From: Bdellovibrio reynosensis
GTDB taxonomy: Bacteria; Bdellovibrionota; Bdellovibrionia; Bdellovibrionales; Bdellovibrionaceae
Length of the DNA: 64,000 nt
Direction: 5' to 3'
NCBI RefSeq assembly: GCF_022814725.1
Contig: NZ_CP093442.1
Span: forward strand, 1,302,001-1,366,000
The notes under the pieces: model-generated
The model's database searches: none
Told to the model about the DNA's origin: nothing
The model's input: only the letters and a program-made list of their open reading frames with translations
Program-made: the position numbers and the translations under genes
Shown here: positions 9,455-17,824 of the stretch, piece by piece
Position numbering within the stretch: the stretch's first letter is position 1
Layout of the letters: every line of letters starts with the position of its first letter

Positions 9455-10780
9455 ATGAAATTGGAACGTCGAAATTTTATAAAGCTTGGTTTGACTCAAG
9501 CTTTCGTGCTAGGCGCAGCAAATAAGGCCTTCGCGCAAACCTCGCCCGGTTTCGTGAAAAGGCAAACAGGGCCATCGATTCTGCAAGGAGCTACGGACGA
9601 CTCCAAAACCCAATTTTCCGTCGTGCACGACAAAGTGGTGCCCTTAAAATTTCTGGTTACAAACACCCTAGGACAAAGCTGGTACCCAGATGATCAGCGC
9701 ACGATCACTTTTGCTGATCACGATCAGCAAATCACGAAAGTTTACTTTAAGAACTTATCCGCGCAAGATAACTACTTCCTCCATGTGATAGACGAAAACA
9801 CGGATCAAGTGATTGATCTGCGCGAGTTTCACACTTTGGATTTAACGAAAACGGCTGTGAACTTTGCTCTGTGTTCATGCATGCATGATATGGATCACAA
9901 GCCAGAAATCTGGCGCAGCTTGGTTAATAAAAATCCTGATGTGATTTTTTTTATCGGCGACTGTGTTTATGTGGATTCAGGTCTTATCGGCGGCGGTGGG
10001 GTCAATCCCGCGCACATGTGGAAACGTTTCTGTGAGTCTCGCAAAACCTTAGATATTTACTATAGCAAGACGCTGATACCAATTATTGCAACTTGGGATG
10101 ATCATGACTTTGGCAAAAACGACACTAATTCAAAAGACTTTGCCTATGTCAAAGAATCCCAAGATAACTTCTTAAGCTTTTTTGCCCAAGATCCAGATTA
10201 CTGCGACCTTTTAAAGCGAGGGCCCGGGGTCAGCAGTGCCTTTCACTTCAGAGACCAGTTGTTCCTATTGATGGATGATCGCAGCTTCCGGGAACGCCGT
10301 GGTTCACGGGAACGTTATGGCCACTGGGGGCAGGAACAAGAAACTTGGATGTTACAACTAGTGCGCAATAATCAGGGACCAACCTGGTTATTAAACGGCA
10401 GTCAGTTATTTCCTAACGTTCCTTGGAAAGAATCTCTTTCTGGCGACCACCCCGTGAATTTTACTGAGGTGCTAAAGGAATTAAAAAACGCCTATTCTAA
10501 AGTGATCTTTGGCTCGGGAGACGTTCACTACAGTGAAATTTCACGGATCGAGTCTTCATTTTTGGGGTATCAAACCTATGAAATTACTTCTAGCTCTATT
10601 CATAGCCGAAATATCCCGGGCTCCCCCGACGTCATTCCCAACAATCGACGTATCATCGGCAACGGTCAGCGCAACTTTGTCTTAGTAGAATCCACAGCCA
10701 AAGCCAATGGGGCTTCATTCAGCGCCACTAGCTTTAGTGCTAATGACAAAGCTGCTTTTCAGCTACAGTTAACCGTTTAA
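9455..10780 (+). CDS. Tat-exported PhoD-like metallophosphatase/phosphodiesterase
   Basis: This 441-aa protein has a twin-arginine signal (ERRNFIK) followed by a hydrophobic segment ending AFAQ, so it should be exported folded. Metal-binding motifs of the PhoD/metallophosphoesterase type follow in order: CSCMHDMD near 145, FIGDCVY near 170, TWDDHDFGKND near 225 and FGSGDVHYSE near 355. This fits PhoD-like phosphatases, which release phosphate from phosphodiesters in the periplasm. The start is the ATG after AAAAGGAG; a TTG two codons earlier is less likely. A 19-bp palindrome overlaps the stop codon. Confidence 0.88.
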   Translation: MKLERRNFIKLGLTQAFVLGAANKAFAQTSPGFVKRQTGPSILQGATDDSKTQFSVVHDKVVPLKFLVTNTLGQSWYPDDQRTITFADHDQQITKVYFKNLSAQDNYFLHVIDENTDQVIDLREFHTLDLTKTAVNFALCSCMHDMDHKPEIWRSLVNKNPDVIFFIGDCVYVDSGLIGGGGVNPAHMWKRFCESRKTLDIYYSKTLIPIIATWDDHDFGKNDTNSKDFAYVKESQDNFLSFFAQDPDYCDLLKRGPGVSSAFHFRDQLFLLMDDRSFRERRGSRERYGHWGQEQETWMLQLVRNNQGPTWLLNGSQLFPNVPWKESLSGDHPVNFTEVLKELKNAYSKVIFGSGDVHYSEISRIESSFLGYQTYEITSSSIHSRNIPGSPDVIPNNRRIIGNGQRNFVLVESTAKANGASFSATSFSANDKAAFQLQLTV

Positions 10781-10787
10781 CGGTTAA
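10769..10787. repeat. 19-bp perfect palindrome over the phoD-like stop codon
   Basis: TTAACCGTT and AACGGTTAA flank a central T, giving an exact odd-length palindrome that includes the TAA stop. No T-run follows on the plus strand, so it is not an obvious terminator. It may be a protein-binding site or an mRNA-end hairpin. Confidence 0.6.
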
Positions 10788-10799
10788 GAAAAAATTTCC

Positions 10800-10856
10800 C
10801 TCACCTTGAATTAGCATCGTGGATACAGGATAGTGCCACTTCTAATTCAAGGTGGG
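10800..10856 (+). promoter_or_regulatory. Leader hairpin covering the ribosome site of the next gene
   Basis: The 13-base arms CACCTTGAATTAG and CTAATTCAAGGTG match perfectly. Two further pairs (one G-T wobble) extend the stem to 15 over a 27-base loop. The right arm contains the GGTGGG that serves as ribosome site four bases before the ATG at 10860, so the folded RNA would hide it. If the arms are instead DNA, they form a candidate operator. Confidence 0.65.
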
Positions 10857-10859
10857 TTT

Positions 10860-11621
10860 ATGAAATTCCTTTTGTGGGTTCTTTTATTAATGCCAGTAAT
10901 GAGTCATGGAAAAAACCAAGTAATATTCTTAGTAAATACGAAAGAACACGACATTCGCGGTGCCGTAACAGCCCCTTATCTTGATGAAGCTGCCGACCGT
11001 GACGTATGGAAGAAGCTTTATCCCCACGCTCACCTTTACACGATCCGCGCTAATACCATCGAAGAAATGAGAAAAGACCTTGAAGTCGCTATGGCAAACC
11101 CGCCTGAAGACAAAGAGGTCTTGGGTCTTTTCATCCGTTCCCACGGCGTGAAGATGAAGCTTTACAATGAACAAGAAACTTTTCAGCTCAATTTTCCTGA
11201 AGACATTCCCCAAGCATTCGGTCCTATCGTAGGGCGCTTTTCTAAAGATGCATTGGTTGCGTTTAATGCCTGTTCTGTGCTTGAAGGCATGAATGAAAAC
11301 CAAGCCCAACAAGCCCTTTCGCAAATCACTTCTTCGTTAGGTATCACTAGCGGTCGTATTTACGCCAACCGCACGCCTGGCTATGAGGGCTTACGAAGTG
11401 CGATGAGAGTCGATATTCGCAATAAAGACATTCCCGCTTTGCAACGTGGTATTGCTGGCCTTATTTACGTGGGCTTCCCGATCACAGTTCCTATAGCCTT
11501 CCTTATGGAAAAAGGTTTTAACCGCGGCTACCTTATGGAAATCGATGGCACTAGCGCCAAAATCCACAGAACTGATTATTTCACTGTTTTAAAATGGCCG
11601 CTTAATTCGGTAGAGCTTTAA
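10860..11621 (+). CDS. Exported protein with caspase-like His/Cys dyad
   Basis: This 253-aa protein has a signal peptide (residues 1-17). The next part reads as a caspase-type fold: a strand into LFIRSHG (His95-Gly96), then 43 residues on a strand into VAFNACS (Cys138). This His-Gly and Ala-Cys-Ser pairing is how caspase, CHAT and clostripain-type peptidases present their catalytic dyad. The flanking helix-rich N-terminal half and a C-terminal hydrophobic segment (GLIYVGFPITVPIAFLM) could be a membrane anchor or pro-region. A start nine codons earlier (GTG) is open, but the ATG gives an intact signal peptide. The family call is inference from motifs only. Confidence 0.6.
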   Translation: MKFLLWVLLLMPVMSHGKNQVIFLVNTKEHDIRGAVTAPYLDEAADRDVWKKLYPHAHLYTIRANTIEEMRKDLEVAMANPPEDKEVLGLFIRSHGVKMKLYNEQETFQLNFPEDIPQAFGPIVGRFSKDALVAFNACSVLEGMNENQAQQALSQITSSLGITSGRIYANRTPGYEGLRSAMRVDIRNKDIPALQRGIAGLIYVGFPITVPIAFLMEKGFNRGYLMEIDGTSAKIHRTDYFTVLKWPLNSVEL

Positions 11622-11698
11622 AGCTAAAGATTCTGTCTAAAACTTCGACAAAAAATGATTTTCGTTTTTTAAAAATCCCCCATGCTAAACTGAGTTTC

Positions 11699-12559
11699 AT
11701 GATCAAAGAATTATGGAACTCTTTCCCGCGAATTCTAGAAGAAAAGATCAATGCCTTATTGGATGAGGCAGAACCTAGCTCTACAAAAGCCTTTCAACTT
11801 TATAAAACCTGCCAGCGGGAACAGGTTTTTTCGGGAACTTTTGAAAAGTTCACTGAACACTTAGATCAGTATTTTTCCATTGCCAAATCAGATCGCCGTA
11901 AAAGCGATATCGATCAACTGCTTGATCGCCCTTTGCATAGCAGCGTTTACTTAGAATTTCATTTAAACTTCAGAACAGCCCAAGTCAGCGCCTTGTCAGT
12001 TTCAAATATCGTAAGCTGGGCCCATAATCTTTTGCGTTTGAATTATCGCAACAACTCGCCGGTGATTTCGAGTGATGTTATTAACAAGGCTTTGCAATAC
12101 ATCATTAGCCCTCCCCTTTATGAAAAGGCTCAGGACATTAGCTTTGCTGATTTTTGTGAGGCTTGGAAAAAAACAGTCTTTAAACTTTTTGGGAAACAGT
12201 ACGACGGCGAGTTTACTCAGATCATGAATGAACTGAAGTGGCTTGATAAACAGTCCACCGAAATGGCGGAAGCTCGCAGCATCAGTCATGAGCCATTCAT
12301 CCCTACAATCTATTTAACACAAACTGAAATTGACTGGACGGAATCAGTTCACCGCGCGGTTTTCTTTCACCAACCGGTGCCGAAGTTTCCTTTGTCTAAG
12401 GGGCCGCAAAAGCAAAGACTGATTGATTTACAGCGAGCCATCAGTCTTTACAAAATCGTGCAATCAAGCAAACTCCCGGAGTTCGTAAAACACCGGGAGA
12501 ATATTCGCACAACCATTCTTTCGCGCTGCGAATCTTTACTCAAAGACCGGGCTCGCTAG
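11699..12559 (+). CDS. Hypothetical cytoplasmic protein
   Basis: This 286-aa protein has no signal or membrane segment and looks mostly helical throughout (many Leu, Lys, Glu and Gln). I do not recognise a domain. The composition is ordinary and the codon pattern matches neighbouring genes, so it is probably real. It begins with ATG with no strong ribosome site. Its stop directly abuts the stop of the convergent CARDB-type gene, leaving no room for a terminator. Confidence 0.72.
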   Translation: MIKELWNSFPRILEEKINALLDEAEPSSTKAFQLYKTCQREQVFSGTFEKFTEHLDQYFSIAKSDRRKSDIDQLLDRPLHSSVYLEFHLNFRTAQVSALSVSNIVSWAHNLLRLNYRNNSPVISSDVINKALQYIISPPLYEKAQDISFADFCEAWKKTVFKLFGKQYDGEFTQIMNELKWLDKQSTEMAEARSISHEPFIPTIYLTQTEIDWTESVHRAVFFHQPVPKFPLSKGPQKQRLIDLQRAISLYKIVQSSKLPEFVKHRENIRTTILSRCESLLKDRAR

Positions 12560-13069
12560 TTAGCCAAGTCCGAAGAACGCTTTCACGTTATTTTTTTCGT
12601 TGCACTCTTTAATACGATTGCTGTAGTCGGCTTTCACTTCATATTGAGCATCTGGATTGTAAACCCAGAACGGCACGGTGAAAGTCACCATTGTTTGCAT
12701 TCCTGCGCCTAAACCATGCACAACGACTTCACGAATGGTTGATCCATCAACCACAAGTCGCACGACAAAAGTCGCCGCCGCTTTCCCACCCTGGTTTTTA
12801 ACCACAGCCTTAATGATAGAACTATGAGTTGGATGATCATAAAGAGGATCTAAAAGATTTGACACGACCAGATCTGGATACGCTCTACAAAGCGGCGGAA
12901 GGATTCGGTCACCAGGGATTGGTCTTACAGGCTCCAATCTTGAATATCGGTCTTCGATACTGAACACTTCTGTTGTTGTTTCAAAGCCCTCATGGGCTTG
13001 CGCGACGGATGCTAAAGTTAAAGAAAGTAACATACCCGAAAATACTGTTTTGATGGTTTGAGATTTCAT
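12560..13069 (-). CDS. Exported CARDB-domain protein
   Basis: This 169-aa protein has a signal peptide (to about AQA-HEG) and one CARDB-like Ig domain. The features are PDLVVSNLLDP at the start, NQGGKAAATFVVRLVVDG in the middle, and the typical closing NRIKECNEKNN, where Cys and Asn sit in the last strand turn. CARDB domains mediate adhesion or form spacers in extracellular proteins. The start is the ATG after AAGGAG; a longer frame exists upstream but has no ribosome site. The two Cys residues (RAYPD side and EC) could form a disulfide. Confidence 0.8.
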   Translation of the reverse strand: MKSQTIKTVFSGMLLSLTLASVAQAHEGFETTTEVFSIEDRYSRLEPVRPIPGDRILPPLCRAYPDLVVSNLLDPLYDHPTHSSIIKAVVKNQGGKAAATFVVRLVVDGSTIREVVVHGLGAGMQTMVTFTVPFWVYNPDAQYEVKADYSNRIKECNEKNNVKAFFGLG

Positions 13070-13284
13070 GATTGCGCTCCTTGTTGCAGTGGTTATTTTT
13101 TGTCTGTGCGGCTCACTGTTAGTAAGGAAAAGCAAACAAGGTGCCATCAAAACTGGTGCTAAATGGTCCCTGCACTTTTAGAGTGTGGAAATGTCATTTG
13201 TCCGCGCGCATTGAGAGGACCTTGCTTGCTTTGTGTCTGCCTTTGCGACATAACAAAGCCACAAATTTTTTGAGGAGCGCATCC

Positions 13285-14115
13285 ATGCTTAGAAGTCTTT
13301 TTGCCTTTATGGCAGTGATTCTTTTTTCAGTAACAGGTTTTGCTAAAGAGTATGTTGAAGGTGACTTGCATAAAAACGACAGCAAGTGGTTTCAGTTCAA
13401 CATCATGCAAAGTATCGACAACAAGATTCCTTTTGATAATCAAAACGACACTTATTTTGAAATGGAATTTGGTGGACGTTCTGGGATCTTTGACCTTTAC
13501 GGTTACCTAGATGTGTTTGACGTTTTCGATTCAAAAGATAGCGATCGCCATGGCACAGACACACAAAATGAAGACAACTTTTTCTTTAAGTTTGCTCCCC
13601 GCGTTTCTTTTGATGCAGTGACAGGAAAAGATCTTAGCATAGGTCCGTTTAAAGAATTTTATGTTTCGATGTTGTTCAATATCGGCGAACAAGATTTGTT
13701 TGAAGAGTTCGTAGGCTTAGGCACCGACCTGGAAGTTCCTTGGATGGGAACTATGGGAGTGAACCTGATGGCCCGCTACGTGCGCGAAAACTTCAACGCT
13801 GCCAACGAAGGCCGTTGGGATGGCTACGTACTCGCTACAAACTGGTTTAAACCATTTTATTTCTTTAGCAATGGCAGCTTCCTAACTTGGCAGGGTTATT
13901 TAGATTACAAATTTGCAGCAACGCAAATTTCTGATGATGTGAATCGCACGGATTCTTCTTTAGAATGGTTTAACGGTCTTTACTGGCATTCCCCTCGTTA
14001 TGCCGCGGGATACGGTTTAAAGCTTTATAAAGATATGGCTTTATTCAAAGACGGTGGCTTTGCTGGAGAGACTTCAGGCTTCGGGCACTATTTGGCACTG
14101 ACCTATAAGTTTTAG
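13285..14115 (+). CDS. tsx: Tsx-like nucleoside-specific outer-membrane channel
   Basis: This 276-aa outer-membrane beta-barrel has a signal peptide (1-20, FAKEY), repeated alternating strands rich in Trp, Tyr, Phe and Gly, and a C-terminal Phe (LALTYKF) as recognised by the BAM machinery. The opening strand WFQFNIMQSID and later WDGYVLATNW resemble the Tsx family, which passes nucleosides. That is a plausible route for prey-derived nucleosides (inference). The start is the ATG after TGAGGAGC, which gives an intact signal peptide; an open frame further upstream is not needed. It is divergent from the CARDB gene. Confidence 0.83.
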   Translation: MLRSLFAFMAVILFSVTGFAKEYVEGDLHKNDSKWFQFNIMQSIDNKIPFDNQNDTYFEMEFGGRSGIFDLYGYLDVFDVFDSKDSDRHGTDTQNEDNFFFKFAPRVSFDAVTGKDLSIGPFKEFYVSMLFNIGEQDLFEEFVGLGTDLEVPWMGTMGVNLMARYVRENFNAANEGRWDGYVLATNWFKPFYFFSNGSFLTWQGYLDYKFAATQISDDVNRTDSSLEWFNGLYWHSPRYAAGYGLKLYKDMALFKDGGFAGETSGFGHYLALTYKF

Positions 14116-14132
14116 TCGTAAATCCAAAGACT

Positions 14133-14159
14133 TTGACTTTAAAATACAAAGGCTATAAT
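14133..14159 (+). promoter_or_regulatory. Sigma-70-like promoter
   Basis: TTGACT and a perfect TATAAT are separated by 15 bases, slightly short. Transcription would begin near 14166, about 20 bases before the next ATG. Confidence 0.5.
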
Positions 14160-14186
14160 TCCGATCTTCATTAACGGGGGCCCTTT

Positions 14187-15065
14187 ATGAAGTTCATTAT
14201 AGCCTTTCTTATCAGTTTCTCGTTCTTTCAAGCTCAAGCATCTGAAAAAATCCAAATCAAAAGCATGCAAGAAGTTCTGCAAAAAGTAGAACAGTATCAA
14301 AAAATTTATTCTCCATCGCAGATCCTTTTAGTTTTTGATATCGACAATACAATCCTGACTACTGAAAAAGACCTGGGCGGTGATGCTTGGTTTTCTTGGC
14401 AGGAAGAAAAACTTAAAAACAAAGATACTGCTGACTTAGCGGCTCCGGACTTTGATAGCTTACTTCGCGTTCAAGGTTATCTTTTCACTTTAGGCAAAAT
14501 GCGCACTCCGGAAACAATGACCCCGGCACTACTAAATCATTTCCAACAACAGGGTTTCCCCTTATTCCTTCTTACTTCCCGCGGCGCTGACTTCCAAAAC
14601 GTGACACAAAAGGAATTGGCCCGTCACGGTTACAACCCTACTTTGACTTCTCCAGGACCTTTAGGAGGATTTGCGAGCCGATTTACTCCGATCAACGTTC
14701 AACAACCTTCTGAAAACTGCCTGACTGCGCAAGAACTTGCTTTGTGGGGTGTCAAGGATTCACGTCCTTCTGTATATGAAGACGGCGTTTTCTATACAAG
14801 CGGCCAACATAAAGGTGCGATGTTAAGAGCCATCCTGTGCAAAGTACGCCAAGATTATCCTGTGATCATCTTTGTTGATGACCATGAAAAGCACGTAGAT
14901 CGCGTTTTAAAGGCTTATGAAGGAAGCGCAGTGGACGTAGTATCCATGCGCTATGGTGCGATGGATCCACAAGTGGAGCGCTTTAAGAAGTCCGATAAAC
15001 AAGAAGTTATTAGTGAGTGGAACAAGATCAAAGCGCTCTTAGAAGAAGTCTTCGGCGCTTACTAA
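14187..15065 (+). CDS. Exported HAD-like phosphatase (DUF2608 type)
   Basis: This 292-aa protein has a signal peptide (1-18). The HAD motifs are visible: LLVFDIDNTIL (nucleophile Asp51, Asp53), FLLTSRG as the Thr/Ser motif near 130, and IIFVDDHEKH as the acidic motif near 230. The arrangement resembles the DUF2608/acid phosphatase-like group that acts on small phosphate compounds in the periplasm. It stands alone between a promoter and a terminator. Confidence 0.85.
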   Translation: MKFIIAFLISFSFFQAQASEKIQIKSMQEVLQKVEQYQKIYSPSQILLVFDIDNTILTTEKDLGGDAWFSWQEEKLKNKDTADLAAPDFDSLLRVQGYLFTLGKMRTPETMTPALLNHFQQQGFPLFLLTSRGADFQNVTQKELARHGYNPTLTSPGPLGGFASRFTPINVQQPSENCLTAQELALWGVKDSRPSVYEDGVFYTSGQHKGAMLRAILCKVRQDYPVIIFVDDHEKHVDRVLKAYEGSAVDVVSMRYGAMDPQVERFKKSDKQEVISEWNKIKALLEEVFGAY

Positions 15066-15076
15066 AACTTCCCTTT

Positions 15077-15106
15077 AAAAGGGCGCCCCACAGGCGCCTT
15101 TTTTAT
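15077..15106 (+). terminator. Rho-independent terminator
   Basis: The arms AAAAGGGCGCC and GGCGCCTTTT form a GC-rich stem (one bulged G) over a short loop and end in a six-base T run. Confidence 0.9.
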
Positions 15107-15203
15107 TTGCGTCCATTACAGAACCCTCAAGGCACGTCCGCATCAGGCAATTCTTTTGACTCGTTCCCTAAAGAATTTTAGCTTTAAACACGGAGGCCTT
15201 TGG

Positions 15204-16088
15204 ATGTTTCGCAATAGTTTAATTGTTCTGCTATTCTGCTTAATACAAGCCCCCCTATTCAGTGCCCATGGCCACATGATTTACATTTACCACCCGCCTG
15301 AGTCCGACATGGACACACGCTATACCTATCACTGGGATTTGTTAAAAGCGGCCCTGGAAGCGACAAAAGAAAAATACGGAGCCTACACCCTTAAGCCCTC
15401 AGTACGCATGACAGAAGACCGCCAGGTGCGTGAGCTTCGCAGCAATAGCAAAAAGCTCACTGTGATGATTCGCGAAACATCCATTGAGCGTGAGCAGGAA
15501 CTTGAGACCGTTCGTATTCCAATCGATAAAAATCTTATTGGTTACCGAGTTCTTTTGATCAATAAAAAAGATAAAAAGACCTTTGATAGTATTAAAACCT
15601 TGGATCAGTTAAAGAAAATCCCCATGCGCCAGGGTGAAGGCTGGGGGGATATTGCGATCCTAGAGCAGGCTGGCTTTAATGTGATTAAAGAAGTTTATTA
15701 TGATCGCATTTTTGAAAACTTGATTTTTAGCGATCATACGACAGCCTTCCCTCGCGGCGTCACCGAAGTCCAAGATGAATTCGCGGCTCGCAAAAATCGT
15801 CTGCCAAACCTAGCTATCGAAGATAATATAATGATGTTTTATTCTTTGCCGACTTACTTTTGGTTTCCGAAAACTGAAGACGGCAAGAAACTGGCGCAAA
15901 GAACTAAAGAAGGTTTAGAAAAACTGATTGATAGTGGCGAATTTGATAAAAAGTTTAATCAATATTATGGAAAAGTCATTGATCAGTTAAACCTAAAGAA
16001 AAGAAAACTTTTTAAAGTTAACAATCCTTTTTTGCCGACCACAGTTCCTGTTGATAACAAGAAACTGTGGTTTGACCCGACAAAATAA
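15204..16088 (+). CDS. Periplasmic solute-binding-like protein (SBP family 3 fold)
   Basis: This 294-aa protein has a signal peptide (1-20). It has the two-lobe pattern of family-3 binding proteins: VMIRETSIERE in lobe one, GYRVLLINKKD as the hinge strand, SIKTLDQLKKIPM before lobe two, and IDSGEFDKKFNQYYGK at the end. No permease or ATPase genes are nearby, so it may be an orphan sensor-type binding protein. The start is the ATG after CGGAGG. A longer frame exists upstream but lacks this support. It abuts the convergent secreted gene. Confidence 0.78.
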   Translation: MFRNSLIVLLFCLIQAPLFSAHGHMIYIYHPPESDMDTRYTYHWDLLKAALEATKEKYGAYTLKPSVRMTEDRQVRELRSNSKKLTVMIRETSIEREQELETVRIPIDKNLIGYRVLLINKKDKKTFDSIKTLDQLKKIPMRQGEGWGDIAILEQAGFNVIKEVYYDRIFENLIFSDHTTAFPRGVTEVQDEFAARKNRLPNLAIEDNIMMFYSLPTYFWFPKTEDGKKLAQRTKEGLEKLIDSGEFDKKFNQYYGKVIDQLNLKKRKLFKVNNPFLPTTVPVDNKKLWFDPTK

Positions 16089-16652
16089 TTACTCACACAC
16101 TTTCGCTGAAACTGCTTTGATGTAGCTTCTGATTTGCGTCTCGTCGGCTTTTAGACGGTTTAGGTCTAAAAGCTCCCCACCTGCAATGATAAGATCACGG
16201 GTTGAGTGCGCGATCACTCGTTCGTAAACTAAGCCTTTTTCTTTAAGGCGAGCCTTACAAGCGTAACCTTCTGGTCTTTGTTTGCAGTATTGAAGACGTG
16301 CCAAACCGAAGGTGAAATCAGTTGTTGTCGTGATGTTGTAAGCACCTTCTTCAAAACTTGAGTAAAGCTGAGACAAAAAGTACGGAGATGTTTCAACTCC
16401 CTGACGAACTCCAAAATAATTAACAAAGTCGCCTTCGTTGATAAATTCTGGAGTGTCCTCAAGGAAAGCGCTGGCTTCTTCCCCATTAACTTCATCAGTA
16501 AACTGGGCAGTTACACCGTTGCTAGCAAGTTCAGAGCGAATGACTTCTCTAAGCTCACCTTTAAATTTAGAGCTTACCAAAAGACCGCAATCTGCTAGCG
16601 CCGTCACTGAAGTTAGAACCAATAACGAAGAAACAATAGCTGCTTTGAACAT
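16089..16652 (-). CDS. Orphan exported protein
   Basis: This 187-aa protein has a clear signal peptide (1-20, TALADC) and four or more Cys residues (after the signal, LQYC, YACKA, the terminal VCE), which suggests disulfides in the periplasm. No known domain is recognised. It lies 18 bases downstream of another small exported gene on the same strand, probably in an operon with it, and both end in Cys-rich tails. Confidence 0.75.
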   Translation of the reverse strand: MFKAAIVSSLLVLTSVTALADCGLLVSSKFKGELREVIRSELASNGVTAQFTDEVNGEEASAFLEDTPEFINEGDFVNYFGVRQGVETSPYFLSQLYSSFEEGAYNITTTTDFTFGLARLQYCKQRPEGYACKARLKEKGLVYERVIAHSTRDLIIAGGELLDLNRLKADETQIRSYIKAVSAKVCE

Positions 16653-16670
16653 CTCAAAACTCCAAAGAAA

Positions 16671-17072
16671 TTACTTACAAAGAAGGCTGCCGATAGATAC
16701 AGGCTTTAAAGGAAACATTTGTTCGCGTTGAATTTGCCCAATAACCAAACCCGTAACTCCGCGCTCAAGCGTTACCAAAACTTTTCCTTCTCCATTGCGA
16801 TTTTCGGTACATTGATAAACAGGAGACTTATCAGGGGTTCTTTCTCCTGTAACAGTTTCGCAAATGAGGCTTAAAGTAGAAGCCTCAGCACCTTCGCCTA
16901 CCGTATAAAGACCTTGCTGAACAGTTTTGATAGCCATTTCTCGAACCACTAATGCCACTGGCGTTCCGTCGTTTAAAGTACCTTCACAAGTTGCGTAAAC
17001 AGCAGGAGCCGGTCTTGCATTCGCAGCCACAGTAACCAACAACGACATTACAGAAACGATGATTGTTTTCAT
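16671..17072 (-). CDS. Orphan exported protein
   Basis: This 133-aa protein has a signal peptide (1-19, ANARPAP), then a beta-rich domain with paired Cys residues (ATCEG, ICETV, YQCTE and SLLCK near the end). No family is recognised. GGAG is nine bases before the ATG. It is first in a two-gene unit with the 187-aa exported protein and divergent from the next secreted gene across a region that holds a hairpin. Confidence 0.75.
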   Translation of the reverse strand: MKTIIVSVMSLLVTVAANARPAPAVYATCEGTLNDGTPVALVVREMAIKTVQQGLYTVGEGAEASTLSLICETVTGERTPDKSPVYQCTENRNGEGKVLVTLERGVTGLVIGQIQREQMFPLKPVSIGSLLCK

Positions 17073-17185
17073 AAAATCTCCTTAAAAATTTTCTGTTAAA
17101 TATGGGACTATTTAAACGATGGGACCCCGAATTTTCCAGTGACAATTCATAAAGTGAAGTTCTTATCTGACTGTCAAAATAACCT

Positions 17186-17243
17186 ACAGAATGGCTTTCA
17201 AAAATGCCATGTCTTACCTTTTTGAAAGTAGTGATTTTCTGTA
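17186..17243. promoter_or_regulatory. Nested inverted repeats in a divergent intergenic region
   Basis: The inner arms CTTTCAAAA / TTTTGAAAG (9 bp) sit inside the outer arms TACAGAA / TTCTGTA (7 bp). They lie between two divergent exported-protein genes, in the place expected for a shared operator. No protein family can be named for it. Confidence 0.45.
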
Positions 17244-17290
17244 AGCCTTTCCCTTAAATTTCAACTATATAGAAATATCGAGGTGCTGGT

Positions 17291-17770
17291 ATGGGAAAGA
17301 TATGGATTGTCTTAACTTCTGTGGTTCTATTTTGGGTACAACCCAGCTTTGCTGATACTACGGGTTGCTCACCGCTATTTCGCCAATCAAAATCCCTGAC
17401 AACTCAGCAGGGGCTTCAGCTTATTGCTTCGATCTTGCGGCCTCCCCGTCAGGATTGCTGGAACAAAGACAGCTCCGCTATTTTAGTAAGTTATGAATGG
17501 CAGCAGGTCAGTAAAGAGCTACCAAAAAACGAAGTGCTTTTTTGGGTGAACGTGCAAGGCCAACAACAGTTCGTGCCCGGCGACGTACTTTGTTTTGAAG
17601 CTAAAAGTCTTTTTGATAAAAACACTTCTTACGAAGATGTCTATCAATGCAAAGCCAGCGCTCAGTTAAAGCTTGAGCATTTTGGTTCTTTTATTTTAGA
17701 GATTGCTCCGCGGCTGAACGGTAAGTGGGATACCCACGGGTTTGAAAGAAATTATATTTTCAATTTTTAG
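17291..17770 (+). CDS. Orphan exported protein
   Basis: This 159-aa protein has a signal peptide (1-21, SFADTTGC), with later Cys residues in QDCWNK, VLCFEA and YQCKA that could form two disulfides. The centre looks beta-rich. No domain is recognised. GAGGTGCTGGT before the ATG gives a usable ribosome site. It is a single gene. Confidence 0.72.
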   Translation: MGKIWIVLTSVVLFWVQPSFADTTGCSPLFRQSKSLTTQQGLQLIASILRPPRQDCWNKDSSAILVSYEWQQVSKELPKNEVLFWVNVQGQQQFVPGDVLCFEAKSLFDKNTSYEDVYQCKASAQLKLEHFGSFILEIAPRLNGKWDTHGFERNYIFNF

Positions 17771-17782
17771 GTAAGTTGAAAT

Positions 17783-17817
17783 ATCCCCAAAGCTGCAGGT
17801 GCGCACACTTTGGGGAT
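17783..17817. repeat. Hairpin between convergent genes
   Basis: ATCCCCAAAG / CTTTGGGGAT gives a 10-bp stem over a 15-base loop. It sits eight bases before the stop of the 56-aa minus-strand gene. No T run follows on either strand, so termination is possible but not clear. Confidence 0.55.
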
Positions 17818-17824
17818 TAGCAGA

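Noticed and set aside
13141-13284. N-terminal extension of the Tsx-like gene
   Set aside because: Would bury the signal peptide; the later ATG has GAGGAGC and an intact signal.
14116-14186. Riboswitch before the HAD-like gene
   Set aside because: The leader is too short (about 20 bases) for any known riboswitch; only a promoter is supported.
17783-17817. Rho-independent terminator
   Set aside because: Good stem but no T run on either strand; kept only as a hairpin.
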